A stretch of DNA of 52,330 nt. Origin: Asaia bogorensis. Lineage in GTDB: Bacteria; Pseudomonadota; Alphaproteobacteria; Reyranellales; Reyranellaceae. The notes under the pieces are model-generated. The model searched no databases. It was not told the DNA's origin and saw only the letters and a program-made list of their open reading frames with translations. This document shows positions 9,578 to 18,398 of the stretch, piece by piece. Both the position numbers and the translations under genes were made by a program. Each line of letters starts with the position of its first letter. The stretch's first letter is position 1. The stretch lies in contig CAMDQJ010000012.1 of the NCBI GenBank assembly GCA_945905835.1, positions 1 to 52,330 of the forward strand, in the 5' to 3' direction.

Positions 9578-10015
9578 TTACTTCTTGGCGGCGATCGCGG
9601 CCTTGACCTCTTCGGTCAGCTCGGCGACGCGGGCGCTCAACGCGGCGAACGCCTCGGTGTGGCCCTTGCTGTAGAGCTCGACCAGTTCCTTGGTGTTGGC
9701 GACGGCGACGTCATACGTCTTCTTGACGAAGTCGATCTGCTTGGCGGCCTTCTCCTCGACGGTCGCGGCGGACATCAGCTCGCTGCCGGCCTTGGAGAAA
9801 TCTTCCATCGCCGAGCGCATCATGTCGGTCTGGCGCTGGGCGATCGCCTTGAACGACTCGACGGCCGTGGTGTTGGCAGCGGTGATGGCGGCGATGTTCT
9901 TGCGGTTGGCTTCGACCATGGTCTCGGCGTTCAGCATCGGAAACTTGAACTCGCCGGTGAACTTGCTGAAGTCGAAGTCGGCGAAAGGATTCTTGAAGGC
10001 GGCGTTGGCGTACAT
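9578..10015 (-). CDS. Phasin family protein (PHB granule-associated)
   Basis: Phasins coat polyhydroxyalkanoate granules and control their number and size. The 145-residue protein has the family pattern: an N-terminal FKNPFADFDFSKFTGEFK, then long amphipathic helices (VEANRKNIAAITAANTTAVESFKAIAQRQ) and a C-terminal coiled-coil-like AKK-rich segment ending AAIAAKK. It has its own promoter with two palindromic operators upstream and a strong terminator downstream, so it is a monocistronic, regulated gene. No PHA synthase is in the window. Confidence 0.92.
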   Translation of the reverse strand: MYANAAFKNPFADFDFSKFTGEFKFPMLNAETMVEANRKNIAAITAANTTAVESFKAIAQRQTDMMRSAMEDFSKAGSELMSAATVEEKAAKQIDFVKKTYDVAVANTKELVELYSKGHTEAFAALSARVAELTEEVKAAIAAKK

Positions 10016-10065
10016 GGGATGCTCCTTGGGAATGGCTCGGGTATCTGAACTCGGTAGCTCGCTAT

Positions 10066-10139
10066 GTTGCGGTGCACAACAAAAGAGAATTTAGGGATGC
10101 CCGGCGCCAAGTCAAGGGACAGTTTTGTGCACTGCACAA
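10066..10139 (-). promoter_or_regulatory. Phasin promoter with two flanking TGC-type dyads (PhaR-like operators)
   Basis: On the minus strand TTGACT (10115-10110) and TAAATT (10093-10088) are spaced by 16 bases, a good sigma-70 type promoter. A perfect 7-base dyad with one central base, TTGTGCA-C-TGCACAA (10125-10139), lies just upstream of the -35. A second, imperfect copy (GTTGCGGTGCACAAC, 10066-10080) lies at the expected transcription start. Phasin genes are repressed by PhaR, which in Paracoccus binds TGC-containing dyads in the phaP promoter. PhaR is thus the likely ligand, by inference. Confidence 0.7.
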
Positions 10140-10144
10140 TATAG

Positions 10145-10768
10145 TCAGGTTACAGGAGATTCTGGAGGCCGTGGTCGCTCCTTTGGCAAAATGGATTTAC
10201 CATATTTTTCAAGGAGTTGAACCCATTTTTCGGCTGTCTTGAGCCGCCGGTCGAGGGCTGCCATTGTCTTCGACAAATCGGCACTTTCGTCGCGGTCGAA
10301 GACCCTCGAGACGATGTAGTGGATGGCCAGGAGCCCGTTCTGCCGCGCCGCACCAGAAATGCCGTCGGCCGGCAGGGAGGCCGCCTCGAGCATGCAGGCC
10401 ATCGAGCGGCGCAGCGCCGGGCTGAGGGCCAGCGCCAGCAGCGGGTCGCTAGTCGCCGCCTGGCGCAGCGCACGCAGAACGGCGCGGTAGGGTTTCAGCG
10501 CGTCGTAGCGGCGCATCATGGTGTCGAACAGCCGGTCGCGCGCCGTCTCCTCGGGATCGTTGGACAGGCGGACTCCGGCCAGCACTTCGGTGTCGATACG
10601 CGCCATGAAGGCCGAGGCCAGCGCCACCTTGTCGGGAAAGAGCCCATAGAGCTCGGCCAATCCCAGCCCCGCCGCCTGCGCCACATCGCGCAAGGTGACG
10701 GCGGCAAAACCCCGCTCGCCGATCAGGCGGAGAAAGGCGTCGAGCGCCGCCTCGCGCTTGTCGCTCAT
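10145..10768 (-). CDS. TetR-family transcriptional regulator
   Basis: The 207-residue protein has an N-terminal TetR helix-turn-helix (about residues 5-50: AALDAFLRLIGERGFAAVTLRDVAQAAGLG, then LYGLFPDKVALASAFM) and an all-helical C-terminal ligand domain of the COQ9-like type. The ATG at 10768 overlaps the proC stop (ATGA), so it is probably translated from the proC transcript. Its target is unknown. It lies just upstream of the phasin gene, but the phasin promoter dyads look like PhaR sites rather than TetR operators. Confidence 0.87.
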   Translation of the reverse strand: MSDKREAALDAFLRLIGERGFAAVTLRDVAQAAGLGLAELYGLFPDKVALASAFMARIDTEVLAGVRLSNDPEETARDRLFDTMMRRYDALKPYRAVLRALRQAATSDPLLALALSPALRRSMACMLEAASLPADGISGAARQNGLLAIHYIVSRVFDRDESADLSKTMAALDRRLKTAEKWVQLLEKYGKSILPKERPRPPESPVT

Positions 10769-11562
10769 CCCGCGAGTTCCTTCGAACGCCGCGACGCCGC
10801 CGCCAGCGCCTTGTCGAACACCGGCTGGATGCCGTCGGGCGCCATCAGCACCTTCAGCGCCTCGGCCGTCGTGCCGCCGGGGCTGGTGACATTGATGCGC
10901 AGCTGCGACGCCGGATCGCTCGATTGGCGCATCAACTCGCCGCTGCCCGAAACCGTCGCGCGCGCGAGCTGCATGGCCATGTCGGGCGTGAGCCCCAGCT
11001 TGGCGCCCGCCGCCGCCATCGCCTCGACCAGAAGAAACACATAGGCCGGGCCGCTGCCTGACAGCGCCGTCACCGGATCGAGCAGCGCCTCGTCGTCGAC
11101 CCACAGCACCTGGCCCACGGCCTCGAGCAGATCGTGGCAGCGCTTTCGCTCCGCCGCCGACACGCCCTTCGACGGCGTCGCCACCGTGATGCCCTGGCGC
11201 ACCGCGGCAGGTGTGTTGGGCATGGAGCGCACGACCTTGGCGCCAGCGCCGAGGTGGCCCGCGAAATAGCGTAGCGTCTTGCCGGCGGCGATCGACAGGA
11301 ACACCGCGCCGTTGTCGGCGAAGCGCTTGAGGTCGGGCAGGACGCCGTCCATCGATTGCGGCTTCACCGCCAGTACGACGATCTCCGGCATGTCGACGAC
11401 TTCGGCCGACGAGGCCACGGAGCGCATACCGGGCTTCTTCGGCCGCACCGCTTCCATCGGCTCGGCGACGATCACGTCCGATGCCGCAAGACCGCGCGCC
11501 AGCCAGCCTTCCAGCATGGCGCCACCCATCTTGCCGCTTCCGACCAGCAGCAGCTTGCCCAT
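10765..11562 (-). CDS. proC: Pyrroline-5-carboxylate reductase
   Basis: ProC reduces 1-pyrroline-5-carboxylate to proline with NAD(P)H, the last step of proline synthesis in the cytoplasm. The 265-residue protein has the N-terminal Rossmann motif LLLVGSGKMGGAMLEGWL, the VLAVKPQ segment near residue 69, the SMPNTPA segment, and the C-terminal dimer/active-site signature ALSGSGPAYVFLLVEAMAAAG. It lies 2 bases after the enoyl-CoA hydratase stop reading in the opposite sense (that gene is downstream in coordinates and upstream in transcription), so the minus-strand genes 12299 to 10145 look like one operon. Confidence 0.96.
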   Translation of the reverse strand: MGKLLLVGSGKMGGAMLEGWLARGLAASDVIVAEPMEAVRPKKPGMRSVASSAEVVDMPEIVVLAVKPQSMDGVLPDLKRFADNGAVFLSIAAGKTLRYFAGHLGAGAKVVRSMPNTPAAVRQGITVATPSKGVSAAERKRCHDLLEAVGQVLWVDDEALLDPVTALSGSGPAYVFLLVEAMAAAGAKLGLTPDMAMQLARATVSGSGELMRQSSDPASQLRINVTSPGGTTAEALKVLMAPDGIQPVFDKALAAASRRSKELAG

Positions 11563-11564
11563 GT

Positions 11565-12299
11565 TCAGCGTCCCTTGAATTTCGCCGGGCGCTTCTCGGC
11601 GAAGGCCGAAGCGCCTTCCTTGCGGTCGGCGCTGTTGGCGATGGTTTCGAGCTTGAAGCGCTCGGGCACGAAGATCTCGGCCGGACCGCGCGGCAGGGTC
11701 TGGTTGGCGAAGTCGCGCAGGGTGCGGATCACCAGCGGCGCTGAATCGGCAATGATCTTGGCCATGCGACGCGCCTCCTTGCGCTCCTCACCGAGCGGCA
11801 CGACCTTGTTGACGAAGCCGACGTCATAGGCGCGCTTGACCGAAATCTCCTCGCCCAGCAGCAGCAATTCCATCGCCACCTTGTGCGGCATGCGCGACAC
11901 GATGCCGGGCATCAGGCCGCCGAACACGCCGACCTTGGCCTCGGGATACATGAACTTCGTCGTGTCGGCCGAGACCATGAGATCGCAGGTCATGACCATG
12001 CAGATGGCGCCGCCAATCACCCAGCCCTGCGTCGCGCAGATCACCGGCTTGGTGAGGTGATGGCTGACATGCGGGACGGCCTTCCACATCGCCGAGGGGG
12101 CGGCCTTGAGATCGGCACCGACGCAGAAGGCCGGGCCGTCGGCCTGCAGGATCGCGACCTGGTCGCTGCCCGCCTCGAAACCGCGATAGGCGTCGTAAAG
12201 CGCGTCGCACAGCTCCTGGTTCAACGCATTGCGCTTGTCGGCGCGCGTCATCGTGATGGTGGTGATGCCTTCGCTCGATTCGACTTTGACCAAGCTCAC
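11565..12299 (-). CDS. Enoyl-CoA hydratase/isomerase family protein
   Basis: The 244-residue crotonase-fold protein shows the family pattern: TMTRADKRNALNQELCDAL, the oxyanion-hole loop FCVGADLKAA, and the CoA-binding MVMTCDLMVSADTTKFMYPEAKVGVFGG. The catalytic glutamate of classical enoyl-CoA hydratase is not obvious, so hydratase versus isomerase activity is open. The chosen start is a GTG at 12299, preceded by a clear GGAGGGA ribosome binding site; no ATG is available nearby. It precedes proC by two bases and probably shares its transcript. Confidence 0.87.
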   Translation of the reverse strand: MSLVKVESSEGITTITMTRADKRNALNQELCDALYDAYRGFEAGSDQVAILQADGPAFCVGADLKAAPSAMWKAVPHVSHHLTKPVICATQGWVIGGAICMVMTCDLMVSADTTKFMYPEAKVGVFGGLMPGIVSRMPHKVAMELLLLGEEISVKRAYDVGFVNKVVPLGEERKEARRMAKIIADSAPLVIRTLRDFANQTLPRGPAEIFVPERFKLETIANSADRKEGASAFAEKRPAKFKGR

Positions 12300-12330
12300 G
12301 TCTGTCCCTCCGGAATTTATCGGCCGGATG

Positions 12331-13332
12331 CTACCAGTAGGGATCGCCTGTTTCGAGGAAGTCCCGGACATACCTGCCGACCCCATCCTCGAGCGAGGTG
12401 AAGGGCTTGGCGTAGCCGGCGGCCCGCAGGCGCTCCATGCGCGCCTCGGTAAAGTACTGATAGCGCTCGCGGATATTGGCCGGCGTGTCGACGAAGTCGA
12501 TGGCCGGTTCGCGGCCCATGGCGACGAAGGTGGAGCGCGCCAGGTCGAGGAACGAACGCGCCTTGCCGGTGCCGATATTGAACAGGCCGCTCTGACGGCC
12601 TTCCCGCCACAGCCAGACCATCGCATCGGCGCAGTCACCCACCCAGACGAAATCGCGCAACTGGCCGCCATCGGCGTAGTCGGGATTGTGCGAACGAAAC
12701 AATTTCGCGCGGCCAGTGGCGCGCGCCTGCTCGTAGAGCGCCACGACGACGCTCTTCTGACCACCCTTGTGATACTCGTTCGGCCCATAGACGTTGAAGA
12801 ACTTCAGGCCGGCCCATAGCGGCGGCGCCTTCTCTCCGGCGTTCACCATCTTCAAGACTTCGAGATCGAAGCGGTGCTTGCTCTGACCGTAGGCATTGAG
12901 CGGCTTCAGGCGCTGCATCGCCTGACCGGTAAATTCGTCGTCGAAACCGGCCTCGCCACCGCCATAGGTCGCGGCCGAGGAGGCGTAGATCAGCGGGATG
13001 CCGCGTTCAGCGGCGAAGCGCCAGAGCCGCAGCGGCAGCTCGACGTTGGCGCGCTCCAGCAGGCCCTCGTCGGTGACCGTGGTGCTGCTGATGGCGCCCA
13101 TGTGGAAGATCACCTCGATGTGGCGGCGGTCGCGCTCGAGAAAATCGTCGAGGCGCTCGGGCGGCACCACCGAGGCGAGGTTGCCGCGCTTGGCGATGTT
13201 GCGGCCCTTTTTCTCGCCGGTCATCGGATCGGTCGTCCAGTCGCAGACCGCGACCTTGGGCGCGCGCGCCGCCTCCAGCCCGGCGACCAGCACCGAGCCG
13301 ATGAATCCCGCTCCGCCGGTAACCAACAGCAT
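12331..13332 (-). CDS. hldD: ADP-glyceromanno-heptose 6-epimerase
   Basis: HldD (RfaD) converts ADP-D-glycero-D-manno-heptose to the L-glycero form used in the lipopolysaccharide inner core. The 333-residue extended short-chain dehydrogenase has the NAD(P)-binding GGAGFIGS at residues 6-13, the HMGAISSTT block, a serine-threonine site (YASSAATYG) and the catalytic Tyr-x3-Lys in YGQSKHRFD near residue 147. Family-typical FFNVYGPNEYHKGGQKSVV follows. The start is the ATG at 13332. A TATATAA sequence about eight bases upstream suggests a very short or absent leader. The gene is divergent from ubiK. Confidence 0.95.
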   Translation of the reverse strand: MLLVTGGAGFIGSVLVAGLEAARAPKVAVCDWTTDPMTGEKKGRNIAKRGNLASVVPPERLDDFLERDRRHIEVIFHMGAISSTTVTDEGLLERANVELPLRLWRFAAERGIPLIYASSAATYGGGEAGFDDEFTGQAMQRLKPLNAYGQSKHRFDLEVLKMVNAGEKAPPLWAGLKFFNVYGPNEYHKGGQKSVVVALYEQARATGRAKLFRSHNPDYADGGQLRDFVWVGDCADAMVWLWREGRQSGLFNIGTGKARSFLDLARSTFVAMGREPAIDFVDTPANIRERYQYFTEARMERLRAAGYAKPFTSLEDGVGRYVRDFLETGDPYW

Positions 13333-13407
13333 GCATGCTTATATAGCAGCAATTGCCGCAGGCCTGTCGCCTCCCCATACTTGGTGGACCGGTAAAAGGA
13401 GTACGCC

Positions 13408-13659
13408 ATGCAGACCCGCAATCCCCTGCTCGACGATCTCGCGAAAGTGGCGAACAGCGCCGTCGGCGCGCTGACCGGCGTCAAGGACGAGGTCGAGGCG
13501 CGCGTACGCGACCAGATCGCCAAGATCCTCGACGGCATGGACATCCCCCGCCGTGCCGAGTTCGACGCCGTGAAGGCGATGGCCGCCAAGGCCCGCGAGG
13601 AGAACGAGGAGCTGAAGAAGCAGCTGGCCGAGCTGCAGGCCAAGCTGGACTGGCGCTAG
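13408..13659 (+). CDS. ubiK: Accessory factor UbiK family protein (BMFP)
   Basis: The 83-residue protein belongs to the BMFP/YqiC family. In E. coli UbiK assists ubiquinone biosynthesis under aerobic conditions as part of the Ubi complex, and it can fuse membranes in vitro. The N-terminal half contains an amphipathic helix (LLDDLAKVANSAVGALTGV); the C-terminal half (about residues 55-83) is a coiled coil rich in Glu, Lys and Leu (EENEELKKQLAELQAKL). The upstream AAGGAG ribosome site supports the ATG at 13408. hyuA begins 4 bases after its stop, probably by chance of packing. Confidence 0.88.
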   Translation: MQTRNPLLDDLAKVANSAVGALTGVKDEVEARVRDQIAKILDGMDIPRRAEFDAVKAMAAKAREENEELKKQLAELQAKLDWR

Positions 13660-13663
13660 GCGG

Positions 13664-15679
13664 ATGCGCGTTGGAGTCGAAGTCGGCGGCACCTTCACCG
13701 ACTTGGTCGCGGTCGAGGACGGCCGCATCGTCGTCACCAAGGTTCCGAGCACGCCCAAGAGTCCCGATATCGGCGCCTTCGATGCACTCACCTCCTCGGG
13801 CATCGACCTCTCGCGAATAAAGGACCTCGGCCACGGCTCGACCGTCGCCACCAATGCCGTGCTGGAGCGCAAGGGCGCGCTGGTGGCGTTCATCGCCACG
13901 GTGGGCTTCCGCGACCTGCTGTTCATGCAGCGCCACGACCGGCGCAACATCTACGACCTGTTCTATGCCAAGCCGGCCCCGCCGGTGCGCCGCAAGGATT
14001 GCTTCGAGGCATCGGAGCGCCTGCGCGCCGACGGCACGGTCGAAACCGAGCTCGATGAGGCGGCCGTACGCGCGACGCTGATCCCCGCGCTGAAGGCCGG
14101 CGGCTATCGCGCCGTGGCGGTCTGCCTGCTCAATGCCTACGCCAATCCGGTACACGAGAAGCGGCTGGCGGCCTTGATCGGCGAAGCGTTGCCCGGCGTG
14201 CTGGTGACCTGCAGCCACCAGGTGGCGCGCGAATTCCGCGAATTCGAGCGCGCTTCGACGACGCTGCTCTCGGCCTATGTCCAGCCGGTGATCGACGGCT
14301 ACCTGCAGCGCTTCGAGAGCAAGCTGGCGGGGGCGGGCTTCACCGGCCGCTTCACCGTCATGCAATCCAACGGCGGACGGTTGCCAGCTTCGGCGATGCG
14401 CCAAAGCGCCATCACCGCCCTCTATTCCGGCCCGGCCGCCGGCGTGGTCGGCGCCACGCGCCAGGCCGCGCGCTCGAATTTCAAGGATCTCATCACCTTC
14501 GACATGGGCGGCACCTCGACCGACGTCTGCCTGGTACAGAACGGCCGGCCGTCGCTCGCCTCGGAGAGCGAGATCGACGGCTTGCCGATCCGCACGCCGG
14601 TGCTCGACATCGTCTCGGTCGGCGCCGGCGGCGGCTCGATCGCCTGGGTCGACGACGGCGGCATGCTGCGCGTCGGCCCGCAAAGCGCCGGCGCCGATCC
14701 CGGCCCGGCCTGCTACGGCAAAGGTGGCCAGGAGCCGGCTATAACAGACGCCCATATCGTCATCGGCACCATCCGTCCCGGTGCGTTCCTGGGCGGCCGC
14801 ATGAAGCTCGACGGCGAGGCGGCGCACCGCGTGTTCGAGCCGCTGGCCAAGCGCTTCGATCTCAGCGTCGAGCAGGCCGCATCCTCGGCCCTTCAGCTCG
14901 CCGACGCCAATATCGTGCGCGCCATCCAGCTCGTCTCGACCGAACGCGGCCGCGATCCGCGCGATTATGCGCTGGTGCCGTTCGGCGGCGCGGGACCTCT
15001 CCACGCCGCGCGCATCGCCGAGGAGCTCGGCATCTCGACCATCGTCGTGCCGCCCAATGCCGGCGTTATCTCGGCCTATGGGCTGGTGGCGTCGGACTAC
15101 ACCAAGTTTGATGCCGTGACGCGCAAGATGAAGCTCGACGAGGTGGCGGCGAAAGAAGCCGGCAAGACCTTCGCCGAGATGCGCGCGCGACTGGCCGCGC
15201 AGTTCACCGACATGAAGCTGCCCGGCGACCTCGTCTACACGCACACGCTGGAAATGCGTTTCGTCGGCCAGGCCTTCGAGGTCGGCGTTGAAATCCCGGC
15301 CGACCGGCTCGACGCGCTCGACGCGGCCTATCTCTCCGAACTGTTCGCCGACGCCCACCACCGCACCTTCATGCATGGCGCCAACCTCGACCGTCCCGTC
15401 GAGATCGTGACGCTCCGCGTCGGCGCCACCCTGCCGATCGGCGTCGCACCCAGCCTCGACCGTGAAAAGCTGGCCGCCCGTGCGCCCGAACAGGCGAAAA
15501 TCTTCCACGGCGAGGCCTGGCTCGATTGTTCCCGCTATACCGCCGAGGCGCTGTCGGCCGGCCAGAAGATCGTCGGCCCCGCCGTCATCGAGGGCTACAC
15601 GGCCACCACCTGGGTGCCGCCGGGCTGGACAGCCGAACTCGACCCGGCCGACAATCTGATCCTGCGGAGAAATTCATGA
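13664..15679 (+). CDS. hyuA: Hydantoinase/oxoprolinase family protein, HyuA-type subunit
   Basis: The 671-residue protein is the ATP-binding A subunit of an N-methylhydantoinase/5-oxoprolinase/acetone-carboxylase-like enzyme, which hydrolyses cyclic amides with ATP. It begins with RVGVEVGGTFTDLVAVEDG, typical of the Hydant_A_N domain, followed by HGSTVATNAVLERKG, and the phosphate-binding DMGGTSTDVCLV near residue 280. FGGAGPLHAARIAEELGI lies in the C-terminal half. Length is normal. It overlaps hyuB by an ATGA junction, so both subunits are made in step. The actual cyclic substrate cannot be read from the sequence. Confidence 0.93.
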   Translation: MRVGVEVGGTFTDLVAVEDGRIVVTKVPSTPKSPDIGAFDALTSSGIDLSRIKDLGHGSTVATNAVLERKGALVAFIATVGFRDLLFMQRHDRRNIYDLFYAKPAPPVRRKDCFEASERLRADGTVETELDEAAVRATLIPALKAGGYRAVAVCLLNAYANPVHEKRLAALIGEALPGVLVTCSHQVAREFREFERASTTLLSAYVQPVIDGYLQRFESKLAGAGFTGRFTVMQSNGGRLPASAMRQSAITALYSGPAAGVVGATRQAARSNFKDLITFDMGGTSTDVCLVQNGRPSLASESEIDGLPIRTPVLDIVSVGAGGGSIAWVDDGGMLRVGPQSAGADPGPACYGKGGQEPAITDAHIVIGTIRPGAFLGGRMKLDGEAAHRVFEPLAKRFDLSVEQAASSALQLADANIVRAIQLVSTERGRDPRDYALVPFGGAGPLHAARIAEELGISTIVVPPNAGVISAYGLVASDYTKFDAVTRKMKLDEVAAKEAGKTFAEMRARLAAQFTDMKLPGDLVYTHTLEMRFVGQAFEVGVEIPADRLDALDAAYLSELFADAHHRTFMHGANLDRPVEIVTLRVGATLPIGVAPSLDREKLAARAPEQAKIFHGEAWLDCSRYTAEALSAGQKIVGPAVIEGYTATTWVPPGWTAELDPADNLILRRNS

Positions 15680-17346
15680 GCACGACACTGGGTCCTATTG
15701 ATTACGCTGTGATCAGCCAGGCGCTAATCGCCTCGGCGCGCGAGATGGGCGTGAAGCTGGTCCGCTCCGCCTATTCTACCATCCTGCGCGAGGCGCGCGA
15801 CGGCTCGGCCGGGCTGATGGACCGCAACGGCAACACCGTGGCGCAGGCCGAGCTCATCCCCATGCAGCTCGGCCCGATCGGCGAGACGCTGCGCGCCTGC
15901 CTCAAGCGCTATCCGGTCGAGACGCTGAAGGAAGGTGACTTCCTCATAAACAACGACCCGTTCGAGGGCGGCCAGCACATCCCCGACGTCTTCATCTTCA
16001 CGCCGATCTTCGTCGAGGGCCGCGTCGTGGGTTTCGGCGCCTCGGTGGCGCACCATCTCGACCTCGGCGGCGGCGCGCCCGGCCTCAACATCCATGCCAG
16101 CGACGTCTACCAGGAAGGCCTGCGCTTCCCGCCCAGCAAGTACGACTTCCAGCGCGACTGGAACGGCGGTTCGTTCGAACGGCTGGTCACGGCCAACGTC
16201 CGCGTGCCCGACCTCACCATCGGCGACTTCAATGCGCAGTTCGCCGCCAACGCCATCGGCGTGATGCGCGTAAAGCAGCTCTGCGCGCGCTATGGCGCGG
16301 CCAAGGTCGAGGCCGCGATGGCCGAGATGCAGGACTACTCCGAGCGCCGCGTGCGCGCCGCCATCGCCAAGGTGCCGAAGGGTGTCTTCTACGGCGAGGA
16401 CGCGATCGACGACGACGGGCTGACCGACGAGCCGCTGGTCATCAAGGCCAAGGTCACCATCGCCGAGGACTCGGTCGAGATCGATTTCGAAGGCACCTGC
16501 GGCCAGGTGAAACGCAACCTCAACTGCCCCTATTCCAGCACGCTGTCGGCGGCACTGAGCTGCGTGAAGTCGGTGCTGACCAGCCCGGACATTCCCTACA
16601 ACGAGGGCATGGCGCGGCCGGTGAAGATCAAGGTGCCCTACGGTTCACTCCTGAACCCGCGGCCGCCGGCGCCGGTGCGGGCGCGCATGATCCCCGCCTA
16701 TCGCGTGTTCAACGCGGTGATGAAGGCGCTGGCCCAGGCTCTGCCCGAGCAGGTCATCGCCACGGGCTTCGACTGCACCACGGCCTTCTGCCTCTCCCGC
16801 CTTGGTGAGAAGGGTTATAGCGTCTATCTCGAAATCTTCGGTGGCGGCTACGGCGCGTCGCGCGGCGCCGACGGCTGCGACGCCGTCGACTCGCCGCTCA
16901 GCAACTGCTCCAACGCCCCCGTCGAGTCGCTCGATATCGACTACGATTTCTTCCGCATCGTCGGCTACGAACTGGCGCCAGATTCCTTTGGCCTCGGCGC
17001 CCGACGCGGCGGCGCGGGCTTCAGCCGGCGCTGCGAGATCCTGATGGATGACGTACAGCTTGCGATCTACTCCGACCGCTTCAAGCTCGCCCCCCAAGGC
17101 CTTTTGGGCGGCGAGGCGGGCACGCGCGGCTACTGCCGCGTCTATCGCGCCAACGGCACGGTCGAGGAGCTGCGCAGCAAGGCCGCCATCGATCTCGCCA
17201 AGGGCGATATCGTGGAAATGTTCGTGGGCGGCGGCGCCGGCTTCGGCCGCGTCGAGGAGCGGCCCGACGCCATGATCGACCGCGACCTCGCCGACGGCAT
17301 TCTTACGCGCGATCCGAGGACGGCGCGGAAGTTCGCAGCGGAATAA
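15676..17346 (+). CDS. hyuB: Hydantoinase B/oxoprolinase family protein, HyuB-type subunit
   Basis: The 556-residue B subunit pairs with HyuA. Its opening DYAVISQALIASAREMGVKLVRSAYSTILREARDGS, followed by DRNGNTVAQAELIPMQLG and NDPFEGGQHIPDV, is diagnostic for Hydantoinase_B. I chose the ATG at 15676, which overlaps the hyuA TGA; the longer in-frame extension lies inside hyuA. It ends 8 bases before the stop of a convergent broken gene. Confidence 0.93.
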   Translation: MSTTLGPIDYAVISQALIASAREMGVKLVRSAYSTILREARDGSAGLMDRNGNTVAQAELIPMQLGPIGETLRACLKRYPVETLKEGDFLINNDPFEGGQHIPDVFIFTPIFVEGRVVGFGASVAHHLDLGGGAPGLNIHASDVYQEGLRFPPSKYDFQRDWNGGSFERLVTANVRVPDLTIGDFNAQFAANAIGVMRVKQLCARYGAAKVEAAMAEMQDYSERRVRAAIAKVPKGVFYGEDAIDDDGLTDEPLVIKAKVTIAEDSVEIDFEGTCGQVKRNLNCPYSSTLSAALSCVKSVLTSPDIPYNEGMARPVKIKVPYGSLLNPRPPAPVRARMIPAYRVFNAVMKALAQALPEQVIATGFDCTTAFCLSRLGEKGYSVYLEIFGGGYGASRGADGCDAVDSPLSNCSNAPVESLDIDYDFFRIVGYELAPDSFGLGARRGGAGFSRRCEILMDDVQLAIYSDRFKLAPQGLLGGEAGTRGYCRVYRANGTVEELRSKAAIDLAKGDIVEMFVGGGAGFGRVEERPDAMIDRDLADGILTRDPRTARKFAAE

Positions 17347-17353
17347 AGATCCA

Positions 17354-17800
17354 CTAGATTGCCCCAACCGACTTCAAATAGAGATCGCTCGCCTCTTTCG
17401 TGACCGGGCCTGCCTTGCCGTCAGCAATGAGACGGCCGTCGACTTTGGGCGCCGGCGTCACGCCACCCAACGTCCCCGTCACGAACGCCTCGTCGGCCGA
17501 ATAGACCTGCGCCAGGGTGAAGTCGCATTCCTTGGCCACATTGCCCGCGCCGCGCCAGGAATCGATCACGTTTTGCTGGGTAATGCCCTTGAAGCTGTAG
17601 AGGCTGGTCGAGGTCCAGATCTCGCCTCGGCGCACGATGAAGAAGTTGGTCGAGTTGCACGACGCCACGAAGCCGCGCGGGTCGAGCATCAGCGCCTCGT
17701 CGGCGCCGGCGTTGATCGCCTGGATCAGCGCCTGGATCAGGTTCAGGCGGGAATGCGAATTGAGGTGCAGGTCGAACTGGTCCGGCCTCGCGGGCGGCAC
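17354..17800 (-). pseudogene. C-terminal half of a class IV aminotransferase (truncated)
   Basis: About 148 residues read as the C-terminal half of a D-amino-acid/branched-chain transaminase-like protein: LNSHSRLNLIQALIQAINAGADEALMLDPRGFVASCNSTNFFIV, then DEAFVTGTLGGVTP near the end. The N-terminal half with the start of the PLP domain is missing. Immediately upstream (17785-17800), in another frame, is the N-terminus of an unrelated NrtA-like protein, so the missing part was lost by a deletion that joined two genes. It is very unlikely to be active. Confidence 0.82.
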
Positions 17801-18050
17801 CCAGCGGCAACACCGAGGAGATCGCGGCCATCGCCGTGGAGGCGCCGACCGTCTTCAGGAATTGGCGGCGCTGGGCATCGACCGGGAAGACGGCGCGCAG
17901 AACCGCGGCGTCGACCACGCGGGTCCATTGCTGCTCCTCGCCGACAGGAGCGGCCGTCAGGCGCTTATGCTCAGACGGCGCGTGCGCCCCGCCACAGGAG
18001 CAGCGACTCAACAGGCTCTTCGCATCGAACGGATCTTTGAACATCGACAT
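17787..18050 (-). pseudogene. N-terminal fragment of an NrtA/CmpA-like ABC transporter binding protein (truncated)
   Basis: About 88 residues resemble the N-terminus of nitrate/bicarbonate-type periplasmic binding proteins with a cysteine-rich leader (FKDPFDAKSLLSRCSCGGAH) and a twin-arginine-like export signal (DAQRRQFLKTVGASTAMAAISSVLPLGAA). The binding domain that should follow, about 350 residues, is absent. Past residue 88 the frame continues as non-family sequence that is the shadow of the aminotransferase half. The start ATG at 18050 has a GGGGAGG ribosome site, so it could still be translated. Confidence 0.72.
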
Positions 18051-18398
18051 TGTGGCCTCCCCTGAGGCGCCCTTGCGGCAAGCTGCATGCCAAGAATCGG
18101 TTAATGCATAGAAACCGCATAAATCCTGCCCTTTCGAGATTCGGCGATCAGTTTTCGGGCAGAAATGGCCGATTCGGCATGCGGAATTTTGTGATTTGAA
18201 TCTTAGCGTTGGGGATTAAATTTATGGAATCGCTGACTCTTTCCCGTTTTCCCACCTGATTTCCTATTGCGTAGGGAGTCCCCTCATGGCAGGCTACAGC
18301 TTGTGGGTTGTTGGGTACCCACCACGATATGTCGGCCGACCGCGAGGAAAGATGGGCCCTTCAGGCTCGCAGAGCGGAATGGTTTGGGGAGTGGGTCG
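18051..18398. other. Intergenic region between the chimeric relic and ybjN
   Basis: This is comparatively AT-rich for the window. No gene is recognised. It should contain the promoters of both divergent units. A TTTGAA/TAAATT pair (about 18195-18222) is a weak candidate for the ybjN promoter, and a small palindrome around GGGTACCC lies near 18313-18320. Confidence 0.4.

Noticed and set aside
13481..15508. Minus-strand open frame of 675 codons opposite hyuA
   Set aside because: It is the shadow of hyuA, with the same composition bias and no motif.
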